In this document: positions 10,556 to 22,024 of the stretch, in pieces | Layout: every line of letters begins with the position of its first letter | Numbering within the stretch: the first letter of the stretch is position 1 | NCBI GenBank assembly: GCA_030762175.1 | Contig: CM060831.1 | Coordinates: 140,841,501 to 140,905,500 of the forward strand | DNA length: 64,000 nt | From: Metallyticus violacea | Lineage: Eukaryota > Arthropoda > Insecta > Mantodea > Metallyticidae | Reading direction: 5' to 3' | Notes under the pieces: generated by a model | Databases searched by the model: none | What the model was told of the DNA's origin: nothing | What the model saw: only the letters and a program-made list of their open reading frames with translations | Translations under genes and position numbers: made by a program

Positions 10556-12929
10556 AAATGTTTAAATTAATATTTGGGGTTGCTCTATTCATTATTTTAA
10601 TTTTGATGTTTTATTCTAGTGGTCGCATAGAAAAAATAAACTAAGAACGTAAGCTTTGTATAGTATTAATTTTCTTTACATTCAATTAACACAAAACGGA
10701 ATGAAGCAACAACTTCACAAATTCACACGAAGCTTCACTATTCTGTTATTTGGCAACAGCTGTCTGCTAATAAAAACGATTAATTACCCCTGCTGGGTCT
10801 GTTCCAAAAAAGTGTGGTCTAATATATTACAAGTGTAAGGACTTGTAACCTGTAGGTATTAGTAAAATTCTCTTCCACGAACTTTTCTGCTACGCTTGTA
10901 CTTTACAACTCCCTACTTACAACTGCTTTTTCGACATCAAAATACTATAACATAACACATTCACCCTATATCTATTGTTTTATTCCACAGAACAGGCATT
11001 CGGGGACTTGTAGGGTTGTGTAAATTTCTTTACAAGTTTAGGAATATTGATAACTTCAAATACTAGCACAAAGTTTGTTATATTTTTAATGGTTTTGGGA
11101 GTCAGTTGACCCAAATTAGCGAAAGTGATTATAAAGATGAATAGAAATAAGTATATAGAAGGAATAAATAAGTACTTGTGTATAATGATAAAGTTAGGTT
11201 AAGTGCAAATAAAGTACGGCTTATGACTGATATTGACGTTTTCCTGTTTCAAAAGCATATTTCAGACCTGCATATTAGTTAATGTATTTTTATGGTTCTT
11301 GTTACATGCCACGAAAATAATTTCTTTTTATTCTTCATTCTCTTTTAAAATAATCTCTTTTCTTTTTTTTATTTATAATGAGAACGTGATTGTCAAGCAA
11401 TATAAACAAATGAATAAATATAAAGAATCAAATGGACTGATAAAATAAATGACCGAGATCAATTGGGAAGCTCCTTCTGCCATCTCTCGAGTACTGAAAT
11501 TGATGCTCTTATGCATCTGCATTGGACCGTTGTCTCAAAGTAGGTTGTTACGCTTGAATAAATGCATAATAAAGTATTTAAATTATCTTTATCTGCGAAA
11601 AAAAACAACAGCTGTTTCCTCTCTGTACATTAAAATCCCTAAAGAGTGGACATAACCTAATTCAAGACATGGCAACAAATGACAAACAGCTGTTCCTCCA
11701 TCTTGCTTTTACATGACTCCACTTGTAACTTTTTACTAATACTTTACTACTGTTGTACTTCTTTCGTGGAACAGAAAGTTACAAGACCATACTTTACAAA
11801 AACTTGCACTAAAGCACTTGTATGTATTAGACCAAACTACTGTAAAACATGGCCCTGGAGTGTCAACAAGAAAATATTGCTATTGAAATATAACATTGTT
11901 TGATCTTGAAATAACTACATTTTTTCCTTATGGTTGTGTTGCAAACTTGAGGCAACTTTTTTCTGGGAACCCTCGTGACGTTTCAGGTGGTGCACACACC
12001 TAATGCTCTTTAGAGCAAGAGGCTCCTCCTAACGCTTCTTTTCATCTCCCTGATCAAAATACTTTACAATACCGACACTTTGGTTTGCAGTGTCTCCTGC
12101 AGATAATAACCGCAAACGCAAACATGCGATGAACGATAGACGCTCCCTATTTAACACATAAAAATCTAGTAATAATTATAGGAAATTAAATGTTGACTGT
12201 TTTGGGGAAAGGCCAAATCTACTACCTCCTACAGGAGCCGCAGCAGCTTTGAACACATTTACTTATTCTTGCAATCTTTTTTCATCTATGTAAGCATCTC
12301 ATTATTGCAGCATTCTTTTGTGTAATTCACGATATTTCACATCTACAGCTCTTAAAAATTTGAACACTCTATGTGGCTGTACTAAACAAACAGCTAAGTG
12401 CTCCACCATTTTGTAAAAGCATCCCTCCACGCATGCCGTCACCAATGACAGTGTCAACTGTTAAGATTTTATTTTACCTGTAATTCCTGGGAGTTTCGTT
12501 TCATGAAATACTGTCAGTTCGTTATTATTTTTTGAAACTATCTTGTTTTTCGTCCATTTCATAAAGTTCCTTATTGAATTTTAGTTACAGAATGCAGTAA
12601 AATTTGCAATCTACTTTGTTCCCCTAAACTTTCTATTTTAGCTGTTCTTATTCAATACAATGAACAGAATAAAAAGGATTCATTTAGTGCAAAATGAAAT
12701 GGTAAAGTTGCCTTGCGTTCATTGTGTAGGGAAAAAAAATCAATGCATCATGTGTCAACTTTTTACTACTGTGCAGAGGCCTTGGTAGATAACATGACAA
12801 ACCCACATAAATTAACAGTGGCAGTAATGTAAAAGGTGATATATGTTACTTTCACACAATAAGAAAGCGGCCTCTAGAATAGCACAGCAACACTTGTTTA
12901 GTTTATTGGTGCATTGTCTTTCATTTGCT
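10556..12929. other. Unassigned AT-rich stretch
   Basis: No gene is recognised across about 2.4 kb. The words ACTTGTAA and TTACAAGT recur between 10820 and 11830, but I cannot assign them to an element. Confidence 0.35.
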
Positions 12930-12985
12930 TAATAGTGTTTGATGCCCGTTTTTACGACTGGGGCATCATAGGTGTACACAGTAAC
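12930..12985 (-). mobile_element. SINE-B 3'-end fragment
   Basis: TAATAGTGTTTGATGCCCG and the following GACTGGGGCATCATAGGTG are the complement of the SINE-B 3' end. The tRNA head and most of the body are missing. Confidence 0.7.
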
Positions 12986-13088
12986 AAGTAATTTATATCA
13001 CTGACATTGCCATAAATGTCTGTTTTATTCCTGTGTTCAGAAACGTAGGCAAACATAAGCAAAACGCATTTTCAGGTTTTCAGAGTAG

Positions 13089-14285
13089 TACAGAGTGTCC
13101 AGAAAATAAGTATAACTTTTTTTTTAAAATAGTGACTGAATTTTTAACGTTCATTGTGATACATGCCTCTCACAAGTTACTTTCAACATGAGCACCATTC
13201 ACATCGCGACATCTGTCGACTGTGACACGAAAGACGCTCTGAAGCATTCGTGGTGTTATGACTGCAACAGCTTGTCTAATTCGACCTCGGAGCTCCGCCA
13301 CTACACGTTTCTTGATAAGTCCTCACATAAAGAAGTCCATTGATACGAGGTCAGGAGAACGCACCACTCAGATCATGCCCGATCCATTTTCTAGGAAACA
13401 GTCATTCAAAAAAGATGTACGGCATAATGGCATGGTGCCTCCCTGCTGGAAGTAAACAGTGTTCACATATTCATCTTGGACAAGTTCTGGTAAGAGAGCA
13501 TTTCCAGGTATGTTACATTACTCCATTAATGGTGTTTTTGGCGAAAAAGAACGGACTGTAAGTTTTGTCAGCTGTTATTCCTATCCATACATTAATTTTG
13601 GGAGAGTCTCGCTGGAATTCCAAGTGCTCCACTGGCGATGTGTTAGCCCAGATGATGCCATTATGTCTGTTAACCATACCACAAATGTGGAAGGTTGCCG
13701 CATTTCTAAATAAGGCATGCAGGAGGAAGTTGTGATCTTCATTTTCTGCAAGCAAATCCAATCACACGCACTATCCTCGTCATGTAAATGGTTCACGACC
13801 TGCAGATCGCACGGTTTCTTCTTCAACGTGTAACACATCACCTTATGCACTTTTGAATGAGGAAAGTTCAGTTCCCATGACCAAACGCCACACATATTTT
13901 GGACAGCGTTCAATGTCATGCCCTAATGGCTCCAATTCTGTCATCAGAGGTTGGTGGACGAGTTTGCTCTTAACGGTCCCAGTGCGTCTGAACTGTTTTA
14001 CCAGAAGTTTAATTTTTTTTTGTCTAGGTCCAGATTTATGGAATTGGCGGTCAAATTTAGTCCGAATCTCACCATAAGATGGCCCTTGCAACCTCCACGT
14101 CAGAATGGCTACCCTCTCTGGCACACGTAACATCATGGAAATTTAGTTATCGTAACAGCAGAACACATGTTAGGCTGTAACTACAAAATTTATATCTATA
14201 ATACACCTGCAATGCACTAGCATACAATTATTACCCCCTTCCCCCGTTTCTACAAAATCGATATTTAATTTGTGGACATTTTGTA
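13089..14285 (-). mobile_element. Mariner-like transposon T3, full length but dead
   Basis: The element spans 13091-14283 (1,193 bp) with TA on both sides and imperfect terminal inverted repeats: CAGAGTGTCCAGAAAATAAG at the left and, as the complement, CAAAATGTCCACAAATTAAA at the right. Minus-strand pieces in order are a helix-turn-helix head (VPERVAI, GPSYGEIRTKFDRQFHKSG, 13900-14136), GMVNRHNGIIW then SPKINVWIGI then SPFFFAKNTING (13513-13720), VNTVYFQQGGTMP (about 13440) and a C-terminus with ELRGRIRQAVAVITPRMLQ (about 13250). The first catalytic block reads LFRNAATFH instead of the usual LFSDEATFH, and FQQD has become FQQG, so catalytic acids are lost as well as the reading frame. Confidence 0.88.
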
Positions 14286-14503
14286 TAATGCAAGTTTTAT
14301 AAATGCCTTTTTGGGAGAATAGCAAGCAAGTTAAAAAAATAAGTTGCTATTTTATTATAATAGTGATCTATTTATTTATCTCTAAAATAAAATCGTTACT
14401 ACTGCATACTATTCTATGTTCTCTTGGTTTTCGCCTATAACCCCGTTCTACACCAACAATGAAAGTGGAACTTGTAGACTGACAATGTAAATTGCCAAGA
14501 TGA

Positions 14504-14504
<1 letters not shown>

Positions 14505-14562
<58 letters not shown>
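14505..14562. repeat. (TAA)n microsatellite
   Basis: About 18 uninterrupted TAA units follow ATTGCCAAGATGAAA. Confidence 0.95.
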
Positions 14563-14673
14563 CAACAAACATCTGTAATACGCCGTCCTGGCACCTAGAT
14601 GTTTATACTAGGACATATTTTTACAATTTCTATAGTTTATTGTATTTCTTTTCTCTTACATTTATTTCTCTCG

Positions 14674-14675
<2 letters not shown>

Positions 14676-14730
<55 letters not shown>

Positions 14731-14731
14731 G
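14676..14731. repeat. (TTA)n microsatellite, opposed to the preceding one
   Basis: About 18 ATT units, complementary to the (TAA)n tract 115 bp upstream, followed by TTGCCAAGACGAAAC. That matches TTGCCAAGATGAAA in front of the first tract. Confidence 0.95.
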
Positions 14732-15037
14732 CCAAGACGAAACAACAGGAAACAAGCCGCTACTACATTTCTCACTGCAGATCATGGTGCAATTCAAAGA
14801 AGTACAGAAAAACAAACTGTTAGCAAAACGTCGGTGATTCACCTCACGCATATTTCCTGGAACGGTAACAAGAGCTGTAGCTGATATGAAAATGACATTG
14901 CTTCTCGGCTTCTTTTTTTAGTAGTGTAGAGCCAGCCATGGTTGCATCACTCCACTCGGCTACTTGAATTTGCTTGAATAGGAAAGGCTGTACTTTGTTA
15001 TGAGGTACAAAGGTACAAAGTATTAAGTTATATGTTC

Positions 15038-15345
15038 AGTATCTTTAAACCGCCACGGGTGGCCGAGGTCGTTAAGGCACGGACTGTGAGCGGGAGGTCT
15101 GTGGTTCGAATCCCGCCAGGACCGTCCTACCTGACTGGGTTTTTTTCCAGGTTTTCCTCAATCTTCATAACTGGCAAATGCCGGGGAGGTACCTAAATTT
15201 AGGCCTGGAACCTGGCTTCCTTAAAAAAAAAACATATCATTTCCCAATTTATCATTTCATCTCATGTATCATCAGTGTCCATCGCCTGTGGTGCCTCAGT
15301 AGTAAAAACGGGCGTTAAACACTACGCAAAAAAAAAGTATCTTTA
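15038..15345 (+). mobile_element. SINE-B copy, near consensus, 10-bp TSD
   Basis: The element is 15048-15335, flanked by identical AGTATCTTTA at 15038-15047 and 15336-15345. It starts AACCGCCACGGGTGGCCGAG, has a B box GGTTCGAATCC near 15103, and ends GGGCGTTAAACACTACGC plus A9. It is one of the best reference copies for the family. Confidence 0.95.
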
Positions 15346-15749
15346 GAGCAGCAAGAATGTTTCATCTACGTGTATGAATTGTATTTTTAATTTTTTAATT
15401 AAGGTATTTGGCTATTGCACCTTTTTTTTTTTATTAAATCTGACATTTCTGTATTTTAGGTGATATTTGCAGTTTTATTTCGTGTTTGAAGAATATAATC
15501 TCTACACAACTATAATATTACCCAATAAATATCTTATTTATTCTTGCATAAGTAAGATTGTGAGTACTGTAATTGAAAACACAAATAGATTTGATGCTTT
15601 TTCAAATGCCTGCTTATATTTCCAGTGCCAATTTTAAGAGCCTATTTGTAGTTTTAATACATTTTTGTCTGCGTCTTTTTTTTTTAAGTTTTAGTTCCTA
15701 AATGCATAAGCTCTGCAAGATATCAGGATCGAAACGTCCACTAAGGCTG

Positions 15750-16121
15750 GAAGACTAGGTTACCCAAAATGAGTGTTTTAGCTCGTATGTGTTAACTTTT
15801 AACGAATTGAAATATTTCCTTATTTGAACCAGTGCGCTGTTTATTACTTAGATACCCGACCACCAATAATATCGTAAGCACAGTGTGATTTTTCAAACCA
15901 TTATCAAGGAAAGATGAAGGATTGGGTCTTTCATTGTTTCCTTATTGTGTAGGCTAGCCTTGGTCACCATGTCTACTCTCTTCTGGGATATTGTAAAACC
16001 TGAAGCCCAACAAACACACATCAACTTCAAGTACACTATGTCGCTATTTTTGGTTGTAATGTGGTATTGTGTAATAATGCGCTGGGAACTGGAGAGATGG
16101 CTAATCAGAGGAATGTGTTGA
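15750..16121 (+). repeat. Dispersed repeat R2, copy 1
   Basis: About 250 bp align directly with 52595-52940. Shared landmarks are CAGTGCG.TGT, GATACCCGA.CACCAATAATA and TGTGTAGG. At 15969 a small frame begins MSTLFWDIVKPEAQ; the partner at 52862 begins MSALVWDFVEPEAQ, and the differences are conservative. This frame runs 50 codons to 16121. R2 may be the 5' leader and start of a decayed coding repeat; the family is unknown. Confidence 0.6.
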
Positions 16122-16467
16122 TAACGTCCAACTGTTCATATTATTATTCTGCTTTTGTTAACGCAAAGATATGGACCGACTTTTAAGTGTATGAATATAT
16201 GATGGTACACATGCACTGCGTAATGTTTTACTTGGCGGATAAACAAAATGGGTAAGCAAGATTTTTTTTTTAGCAAAGGGAGTTAATTTGATAACGCTAT
16301 TTATTTATTTGTATTGGAATAGGAGTGTATTCAGTTATATTGACTGGTTGGTCAATATAATTGTTGGCCCTCTCACTGCATACATGGCTAGCTATCTCTC
16401 CAGTTCCCACTATTGTCTATATTATTTTAATGTCAATGTCATTTACTATGACCTATGTTAGTTTACA

Positions 16468-16655
16468 CGAACTCGCGGGCGGGAGGTCTGTGGTTCGATT
16501 CCCGGTAAAAGCGTCCTTCCTTACTCATTTTTTTTTTTTTTTTTTATTTTTATAGTTCTTCCTAAGTCCTCACAAATGGCAAATGCCCTGAAGGTATTTT
16601 AGATTACAGCGCTTCCTTCTTTTAAAACAATTCTTTTCCAATATCTCATGTCATG
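16468..16655 (+). mobile_element. SINE-B copy, both ends eroded
   Basis: Recognised by GGGAGGTCTGTGGTTCGATT (B box) near 16481, by CCTCACAAATGGCAAATGCCC near 16570 (21 bases, read as CCTCACAAATGG plus CAAATGCCC) and by the SINE-B order of motifs. The body contains a T run of about 19 that other copies lack. Confidence 0.7.
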
Positions 16656-17485
16656 CATTGGTGAAGCGTGCCATTTTATATCGGAGACATGTGATTTCGA
16701 AATTTATGGAATATTTTATATATACAATATATTATAATTGAATAAGGACACGAATTGTTTGAAATACAGCGAAAATTGTGTGCTTGTTTCAGTGTTTTAT
16801 CTATTTTTGCTTCATGTATCTGTGTGTGTGTACATTACTCTGTAATGTTATGGTAAAATATTTCATGTTCAAAATTATGGCATTGTTACTATAATAATGC
16901 AAGCTATACTTAAATCAAAGTACATGAAGTGTTAAAAAAATTCCTGTTTCATGTCTCACACTTAAATCTTTTTGTATATAAGCGCAATATTCTGGTGCTT
17001 GTTCTATGCCATGGGATGTCAGAGACTGCCAAACTTTAGGAGTATTTCATAAGAAATTATTTAACATTATTAGAAATAATCGATTATTCTAGACATAGAT
17101 TCCTTATGTTATAATACATGCATTTATTTGTTTTATCATGCTGTAGAATTATTCATAATGTTATTGTTTTTAGTATCATAAATGTTTCTACCTCCTTTAT
17201 AGTTCTTAAGGGTTTTAATTTTATGTTTTGCTCTTGTATTCATTTTCAGGGTTTACATAGGTTGATCTTTGTATAAATTGTCATTGTTGATGTTTGTTGT
17301 ATTATTATTGTTGTTTTTATTTTTTCTTCTTCCTAAGTTAACATTTTTAATACCCATATTAATGTATTAGCATGTTTTTTTTTATCTACGTCACCTGTTA
17401 TATTGGTTTATATGCTTACGAATATTGTCAACGTTATTGTCAATGTTATGATTGTAATGTTGCTGCTGTAACGTAGTGTAATTAT
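16656..17485. other. Unassigned, T-rich
   Basis: No gene is recognised. The stretch is T-rich on the plus strand and could be the decayed 3' untranslated region of the LINE end that follows. Confidence 0.3.
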
Positions 17486-17562
17486 TATTAGATTGGTAGA
17501 GGAAAGAGAATGCCTAATGACCTTAGATCTACCAGAATAAATAAACAAACAAATAACTTTTG
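17486..17562 (+). mobile_element. Possible LINE 3' end with hairpin
   Basis: TTGGTAGAGG ... CCTAATGACC ... TCTACCAGAATAAATAAAC reads like the conserved hairpin and AATAAA-type tail of CR1-like LINEs. GGTAGA pairs with TCTACC. No reverse transcriptase sequence is legible upstream, so this is tentative. Confidence 0.4.
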
Positions 17563-18791
17563 AAGGGAATTCTTGACGTTTCACTGTATCTTTTACCATT
17601 CCTTTCTCTATATCACCGTTGTGTTATAGTTAACAGTATAGCGGCAAAACTGTTATAAATTACGTTACCAACCTATCATAGGGGCCGCTGTCCCAAAGAC
17701 TTCCGCTAACCGCCACGGATTTTATTTTAAATTGATCCTGCGTATCTCTAAACAATATAGCTGCAGTGATTCCATTGAAACTGCATTAATTACAAGCAAA
17801 TTTTGTTAATGTGTATTCTGCAAACATAGCACATAGGTTTGTCCCTCCCGATAATTTTTTGTCAGCATTTCATGTCTCGTCAACTGCCAAAGGCATTCAA
17901 TACTATGAATGGAGTGACTGAAATAATGACGCAAATGACACGTTAACAACTGATTACCTGGATTTCAACGTTTCAGAAGAGAGAGAACTGTGGAAAAAAA
18001 TTACCCAAGCACCATGATTAACGGGGGAATAAACGCGGGCTCACTATTTGACAAACAAGGTGTTTGGATGAATTATTTCGTTTTGACGACATTTTGAAGA
18101 TCGTATTTTGTTATTTTTAAACGTTATTTTATGCAAATTTGTCTAATGAGGGTCACAGTTCTTATCCCATGATTTCCGTTCGTATCTTTTGCTGTATTTT
18201 GTATTTTATTTACATATTACCCGGTCTACAATCAATGACTTTAAGGACTTAAGGACTAGTATACCGGAGTCTTCTCATCCTGCAATTTGGAAGTTATACA
18301 ATCCTTTGTTTTACAGACTATTTCGTAAACACTGTTCCCTGCGTCGTATAGCTTGACTGGATTGACTGCTATGTGCTTCTCAGCCTGTTCTGAAAAGTTT
18401 TGCACTGTGCGCGCGTTGTACTTTAACGTTGAAGGTCCGGTCAAGTACTTGCCCATGAAAGTATAATTTTTTTGTTTTCTTTCTAGCACGGAAGAGAGAA
18501 ATATTTTTATTCTGTGATATTTATGTAAATTTCAATTATATCACAAATTAATATAAGAATATATTGAATGTAACAAATAAATGCAAATAAATTTACATTA
18601 ATGTGAAATGAAAACATGAAGCATTGAGTAATATTTTACTCTTTGTAGATATTGTTACATACAAAATAAAGACCAAAAACTGGAGTAGTTCTGTGGCAAT
18701 ATGTAGGCAGTAACCATCTGGTAAATGCAGGAGGTTACTTGAGGGCACGTGCATTTCCCACCGATTATAAAATGCAGGTTTTCCTAAACAG
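17563..18791. other. Unassigned stretch with one small frame
   Basis: A 77-codon minus-strand frame at 18256-18489 has a fairly balanced composition (NARTVQNFSEQAEKHIAVNP within it) and could be a piece of a decayed coding repeat. I do not recognise it. Nothing else is visible. Confidence 0.25.
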
Positions 18792-19109
18792 CAATCAGCA
18801 GGATTTGTTGTTCATTTGTTTTATTTACATACGCTCTTTAATACAGGTCATCAGCGACCAATTCATTTCAGGGCGTGAAACGACCGATAAAATTTGTTCA
18901 GAGGCCTCTTCTTTTAGGCTCGAGGTTCCTTTACGTGCCGTAAATCTACGATACGGGACCCATGGCTTTACTTCCCTTTCAAAGGAAGCCATACTTACGA
19001 TTTTTACTCCCCAAAAGATCCATCGACTCTGGCCGGGATTGAACCCGCGATCTTGGATCTACGAGAAATGTATGGCTACACTAGACCACCAGGACCGACA
19101 ACCAGCAGG
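18792..19109 (-). mobile_element. SINE-A copy with 11-bp TSD
   Basis: The element lies on the minus strand between CAATCAGCAGG (18792-18802) and CAACCAGCAGG (19099-19109), a TSD with one mismatch. The head is at the right: the complement of GGTCCTGGTGGTCTAGTG near 19077-19096 and a B-box complement GGATTGAACCC near 19036. The tail complement TTTATTTAC lies at 18819-18827. An open frame across it is a by-product of the SINE. Confidence 0.93.
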
Positions 19110-19361
19110 TTAAGAAAATCCACCCGGTATGTAGAGTTATTATAAATTAATGGAACAACCTTGAGTATTTATAATAAGGAAACTATTTAAGTACTTGTCC
19201 AAACCTGCCAGATCTATAAGGGCTTTAGGGCACATTGCTTCGTGCTATATGCTGCACCGTATATGGCAGGAACTTGACTATCACCTGGGTGTATGGTAGG
19301 AGGTTTTTCTACTCAATATTTGTATCATTTGTAATATTACATTATAGGAATATTTGTAATA

Positions 19362-19830
19362 TAATATATGCTTGGGCTTACGGACAGACAACTGCAGAAC
19401 ATAGCAATATGTCAAAGAAAAATGGAGAGGAAAACCCTAGTTTTATACCCGAGAGACAAGATCTCCAACACTAGACTGCAGGAAATAACAGAATCAAAAG
19501 TATCATGGACTGAGCTGCACGTGGCGAGGCAACAGCAGCACAGATGGGCGCAGATAACCACCATGTGGTACCCCTACGCAAGACAGAGGACTCTAGGACG
19601 TAATTCAAGGAGCATCTCGGAGTTCAAGGTCAAGCATCGCCAGCAATAGAAGTGAGTGGAGTGAGAAGTGGCAAGGACTCAAAAAGAAACTATAAAACAG
19701 TATAGATTTTCAGTAGAATTCCTAACTCAGGTACAATAGCTCACCATGTGAGTTACAAAACGAGCTCTTCCCTCTAGCAGGAGACTCCAGCCCTTTACGG
19801 TACATACGAGTAATGGGCTCTTTATTCCAT
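19362..19830 (+). mobile_element. RTE-like LINE C-terminal fragment
   Basis: The plus strand reads LTDRQLQNIAICQRKMERK at about 19374, then YPRDKISNTRLQEITESK and HRWAQITTMW, the usual order at the C-terminus of RTE-like polyproteins. After the stop near 19647 the 3' region (CTAGCAGGAGAC, GGGCTCTTTATT) resembles that of the LINE at 9399-10088, so the two are related. It is 5' truncated. The endonuclease and reverse transcriptase are absent. Confidence 0.75.
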
Positions 19831-20189
19831 TTACTTGGGGAATACTATACATGGATGCCACGCATGTACAGCGCGGAAAACATGAAGAAAATAAGACGAA
19901 ATATGAAATTTATGTCACTAAAATTTGAAAAAAATTTAAATATTAACCAATCCAAGCTGAAAGAATAAAATTAATATGCAGCACTCTTTAATTTTTATGC
20001 ATTAAATTTTTACAATATATTAATAATTAGAATCATTTGAGTATACTATTTTGATAGCGAATTACAGACCTATTCTCCATAAATTCTGGCAGGAGATTGT
20101 ACCTTCTGTCTGTTTTTGTGTAATGTATGCTTGCGGTCTACATGTGACAATAGCAAATATATTCATTGCATTTTGTAGACAGAAATATA
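19831..20189. other. Unassigned stretch
   Basis: No gene or repeat is recognised. Confidence 0.4.
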
Positions 20190-21390
20190 CGAGAGCTGCT
20201 CAGTAAAGAATTATCATAAATTATTTGACAACATTCGTTCACTCATCTTAATAATTTTGATGGTATTTCTCAAAGCAGTCCCCGTTGGATGCAATGTACT
20301 TGTCCCAGTGTGTCCTCCAGTTTTCAAGGACGTGCTGGAAACCATTTTTGACATATCCTTCAGAGTCGCTGCCTCCGTTAATGGAAAATGCATCCCAAGA
20401 AGATGTCTCTTCAATTTGGGGAAATAGAGAAAGTAACAAAGAGCTAAATCTGGGCTATAGGGAGGGTGAAGGATACAGTTCACATTGACATTTGCGAAGT
20501 TCGGCCGTGCATTATTATAGGTAGTATCCAGCTCGTGGAGATATGACCTTTTGCGTGTAATATGTCCTTACAAAGTTATCAGGACATCTCTGTAGTACGT
20601 CCAGTTACAGTTATGTGTGCAGGTACGATCCTTTCCTTGAGTATCTAAAAATAAGATTATCATAGCTTTCCCAGCAGAAACAACCAATTTGGTTTTTTAT
20701 TTATTTTATTTTGGGTTGAAGATGATAAATATTTCTACATAGAACTTTGCTGTTTGTTCTCAGTATTGAAATGATGTAGTCAAGTTTCATCAGCAATGAT
20801 TACTTTTGGAAAAAAAAAAAACTCGACATCTTTCTGCATCGTGTTCAACTGCATGCAAACTTGCCCGCGAACATCCTTTAGTTCGGAGTCAGCAGTCTTG
20901 TAACCCGCAGCCTTGGAACTTTTCAGTTTCCCAGTGACATTTTTAGAATTTGTAAAAGTGTTCTTAATGTTATTTAACAATATTATGTCACAATGACAGC
21001 AGCGGTTTTAATAACTCAGTGCTAGGCCCTCCTTCCTTTGAAATTGATTGCCTGCCCTCTTTAAACAGCTTCGGGCTGCGCTAAAGGGAGGAATATCTCT
21101 CCTTAGGCCTCCTGTAATATTGCATAGGTCTTTAACTGAAGATTTGTTGAGACGAAAGCAGAATTTCAGAGAAGCAAATTGTTCGTCGCATTTCAGTTCC
21201 ATTTTGCTGTAGGGGAACTTAACCTGTCTCAACCTGCACATATTTTACAGGCAGTAACCGGAAGTAACAATAAATAAATATAATCACGTGTACATTACAT
21301 ATTAAGCTAACAAAAATTGTAAGGTTAAATTTTTGCGCTAGAAATTCTGCCTGGAAAATAATTATCATTCTTTATTGAACAGCCGTCATG
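20190..21390 (-). mobile_element. Mariner-like transposon T4, copy B (dead)
   Basis: This 1,201-bp element is flanked by TA (20188-20189 and 21391-21392). The terminal inverted repeats read CGAGAGCTGCTCAGTAAAG at the left and, as the complement, CATGACGGCTGTTCAATAAAG at the right (21 bases, of which GGCTGTTCAATAAAG matches). The minus strand keeps HPPYSPDLALCYFLYFPKLK (20420-20480), with the third catalytic Asp, and ENWRTHWDKYIASNGD (about 20280-20330), both typical of mariner transposases. A run of A at 20811-20821 and frameshifts break the frame. It is collinear with 6737-7898. Confidence 0.85.
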
Positions 21391-21392
21391 TA

Positions 21393-21823
21393 TTTGGCTA
21401 ACAAAGCAGTTTTTATTATTTAGATATCAATATCCACTTATTTTGGAAATTTTGCAAATTACGTAGATCGTAAGATGCAATTCTGTGTCTTAGAGAAACA
21501 CTTATATGTAAGTACTGTATTACAATAACTTTCATTGACGTGCACACACTTTCTTATTACAGTATTTACATTGTGTTGAACGGAAAAATAAAAAAAAACC
21601 AAGAAACTACAGAGGAATCGCTTTATCATCATCTGTACAGTTATTATTTTATGTAACTAGTGTATAATCGTGGTAATTGTGACACGAGTGAATGTTTGAC
21701 GCGTTAGCGGTATATTTTTAAACAGTATTAAAACTTAGCAAAATGTGATGTAGATGCGACGCGTTATATTGTACATGTTCTTAGTACTCGTTCCTATGAC
21801 AATGCTATTTTGTTCAAACGGAA
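21393..21823. other. Unassigned AT-rich stretch
   Basis: No gene or repeat is recognised. Confidence 0.4.
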
Positions 21824-22024
21824 ATGGATGCTAATTCCGCAATGTTTGATATTGAAAATATGGATATCGTTTCACAAGAAATTATAAAGGAAGTTGAGGT
21901 AGCTGAGGGTTCTTTAATTCCTCAAAAATCTAAAAGTGCATATGTCAAGTTCTGTACATAGAGAAAAGAAAAACAAGTTAGTTCAACTAATGAAAAATTC
22001 TTATTGGCATATTTCTCCGAGCTG
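21824..22024 (+). pseudogene. Decayed N-terminal coding piece, possible tyrosine-recombinase-type element
   Basis: From the ATG at 21824 the frame reads MDANSAMFDIENMDIVSQE, then IPQKSKSAYVKF, a stop (TAG at 21959-21961), and continues in the same frame through NEKFLLAYFSEL to about 22024. The KSK.AY...LLAYFSEL pattern resembles the N-terminal core-binding part of Crypton-like tyrosine recombinase proteins that are repetitive in insects; this comes from memory of the family and needs a search. The catalytic domain is absent. The sequence after SEL is GTAATT, which could be a former splice donor or simply the break. Confidence 0.4.

Noticed and set aside
10820..11830. Tandem array based on ACTTGTAA words
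   Set aside because: The words recur irregularly without a fixed period or shared flanks.
14368..14837. Leu-, Ile- and Tyr-rich frames on both strands
   Set aside because: They are translations of the (TAA)n and (TTA)n microsatellites.
18739..19113. 124-codon plus-strand open frame, one of the longest in the window
   Set aside because: It lies almost wholly on the antisense strand of a SINE-A copy bounded by a TSD; the frame is incidental.
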